64,000 nucleotides of DNA, taken from positions 1,303,889-1,367,888 of the forward strand of contig CM059194.1 in assembly GCA_030323885.1 (NCBI GenBank), written 5' to 3'. A program made the position numbers and the translations under genes. Below the pieces are notes generated by a model. The model was given only the letters and a program-made list of their open reading frames with translations, did no database searches and had not been told where the DNA came from. Positions within the stretch are counted from its first letter, which is position 1; the number at the start of each line of letters is the position of its first letter. Below are positions 59,301 to 62,300 of the stretch, piece by piece. This DNA is from Branchipolynoe longqiensis (lineage: Eukaryota > Annelida > Polychaeta > Phyllodocida > Polynoidae).

Positions 59301-62300
59301 TCGGGTCAAGGTGCTGGCGTGGAGGGCCTGATTTCCCAGTGGGGCAGCACTATAAAGTCGCCATGAGTGCGCACTGTCACAAGTCGGCACCCGTCCTGAT
59401 ATGACCTTAGATGTTGCCAGGAAGCAAAGTTCCAACAACCAACCAATCACCCTAATTAGACCTGTATAAAGATCTAAACGCCCCCCCCCCCCCCACCCAC
59501 CCAAAAAAAAAAACTGATTGGGAATGGTTGGTTTGGGGAGATACAAGAGGGTCAAGTTATATTAGCACTAAACTACCATACTACAAAGACTGGTTAGTTA
59601 CTGTGTGCAAGCACATCCTCCTTCCCATTGTTAACTAGCGGTATTTTACACGCTACAATCTTTATAGGAAATAGAACCCTAACTTCTGTGTGTGAAGGCT
59701 GGAAATCACTAATGTATGATATTACTCAAGTGATGATCCGCGTACTATATCTGCTTACTATATCTGCTTACTATATCTGCTTACTATATCAGTTCCAAGA
59801 AATAGTAACCAAACAGCAATTAAGTGTGGGAAAGTCGAGTAGGGAGGGGTGGCTGGCTCCTCCTGCTGTGCTGTCTCCAGGTCATCTGCCTGCCACACCC
59901 CCTGCCCAGCTCTTTTATTCAGATGGAACACATTCAAAATACAGGTACACAGTTGCTGGGAGTCTCCTCAGTCAGATACAGTAATATGGCATTTCATTGG
60001 CTGAACTCCTCCAGTCAGTGGTGGGGGGAGGCAGGGGGGGAGTGGGTGGACTTCCACCAGCCCCCTCCCCCCCCCTGCTGGGTAAGTGGGTGGGGGGGCC
60101 AACCCACCCACCCCAAGTCAGATACATATTTTTCCATCAGGTTCACTAATCACACTTACATGGGAGTATCAACCCTGTTTATCTTTACATATCACCAGTG
60201 GTCCCACACGATCCTTAGTCGTGGTTATTATGTAGCCTGTAGTGTTCCAAGCATAACAATCCCACACCATCCTTGGTCGTGGTATGCAGGTATTGCAGGT
60301 ATAGCAATACCTCAGGGAGTTTGACGCCCCTGCCCTGCAGAGTTGTAAACCACTGCCTTGTCGTACAGGTTCTTGACAGACCCGAAGGCTAAGGGAGCAA
60401 ACCCAAAACAGAAAACCATGTCACTGTGGCAGCATTAAGGGCGGTTGATGTATGGAACTCCCAACATCTTCCGACCAGCCATTGCAGGGACAAATAGTTT
60501 TGCGCCTGTCTTGACATGTTCTTGCCGGTGTGAAACCTATTTGCTCCCCGAGAGAGTGCCGCTGGTAACTTGCAAAAGCCAGCAGCACTTCAACACTTTT
60601 GCAGGCAGCTTTCATGAAATGTACAACCGCACAAAACACCATACCGGCTCGGTCGTCGCCCAGGTTACCAAGGACCGCGCTGCTTTAGTTCATCTTCCGT
60701 CGACAGCGGAAAATCAGGAAAAAGCTGCATGCCTTCATGATGCGACATCTGCGTTCAATCATGAGGCTAACCTGGAAGGACAAAGTGACAAATAAGGAAA
60801 TACTCGAACGGACGGGGCTGACCTCTATGGAAGATCTTCTGATCAAAAAGAATCTCTGGTGGACTGGACACCTCATGAGGATGTCATCAGACAGGCTACC
60901 AAAGCAGATCCTCTATTCTCAACTGTCTTCTGGTTACAGAAAGAGAGGGCGCCCTCGTCTCCGGTTCAAGGATAGGATCAAGAGAAACCTGAAGCTGAGC
61001 GACATTAAGACCGACTCATGGATGCAACTCTCACAGCAGAGAGCTAAATGGAGAGCGACAGTCAAGTAATGAAAGCAGTCTTTGTCGCATCGCGACCGAC
61101 AGCATGATGATGATGATGAGTGTTTGGCATGGCCTCACGCCTTGATCGGTCCGTTCTAATCCCCTGTAATGCGCCTATGATCCGATCAGTTTCAAATCCA
61201 ATGGGCTAGTGACTGTCCTGGTGCGAGTACCAACAGAAGTGGCCGTTGGCGGCGCTACTGGAGGCAACCCAGGGCAAATCCAGTCAAGTCAAAGATTGGA
61301 CATAATATATTTTGCGAATAAACTCATAGCAATAATAATAATAAAGGCAATACTCCGCCTATTTATATCCGCATAATTAATTATACATCCTGTAATTTTG
61401 TTGGTTACGCTTTCAGCATCATTTAAGGACAAGAAGAAAAATTAAAACAAAGAGTGGTAACAGAAATGACATAATGTACTCTTATTTTCGGTTGCTTAGG
61501 GTACTGACTACACATCAGACGAAGTGAGTAGAAAATCTGTGCTATTTTTTTCATGGCTGCGGTTAGCAAAAGACAAAAATCGCTTCGGATGATACAACAG
61601 GAAGTGGGCAGGTGTCCTTCCGAACCCTATCTTTCACTCTCTACTTTAAAGTCACCTTCAACCACACAACCACGTGGTCCTTGATGACTAAACGGTGTCG
61701 GTTCATTGCACTGTGTTTCTGTCTGATGTATATTGCTTCTACCTACGTTTAGGTACAAAGTTTCCTGCATGTATGTGTAGCAATGTTTGGTGCTGCGGGT
61801 TCGCAAGTTTAGGGCTTCCCTTTTTCTTCCACCTGTACTTTCTTTTATCCTCCCTCTTCTTCTCCCTGTCCTCCCTCTCCTCCTTTTTCTCTCCCTGTCC
61901 TCCCTCTTCTTCTCCATGTCCTCCCTCTCCTCCTTTTTCTCTCCCTGTCCTCCCTCTTCTTCTCCATGTCCTCCCTCTCCTCCTTTTTCTCTCCCTGTCC
62001 TCCCTCTTCTTCTCCCTGTCCTCCCTCTCCTCCTTTTTCTCTCCCTGTCCTCCCTCTTGTTCTCCCTCTCCTCCTTTTTCTCTCCCTGTCCTCCCTCTTC
62101 CTCTCCATGTCCTCCCTCTCCTCCTTTTTCTCTCCATGTCCTCCCTCTTCCTCTCCATGTCCTCCCTCTCCTCCCTCCTGCGCCAACAGTTCTACACTGC
62201 AGAAAGTATGCATGACCTTTTTATTAAGGTAAAACAGGAAAACATTTTAGCCTTTTTGAGGGCAGCTGGACTGTACCACCTCATATAGTTTACTAAATAG

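Noticed and set aside
61627..62288. Glu/Lys/Arg-rich and Ser/Pro/Leu-rich ORFs
   Set aside because: Low-complexity polypyrimidine minisatellite read on both strands.
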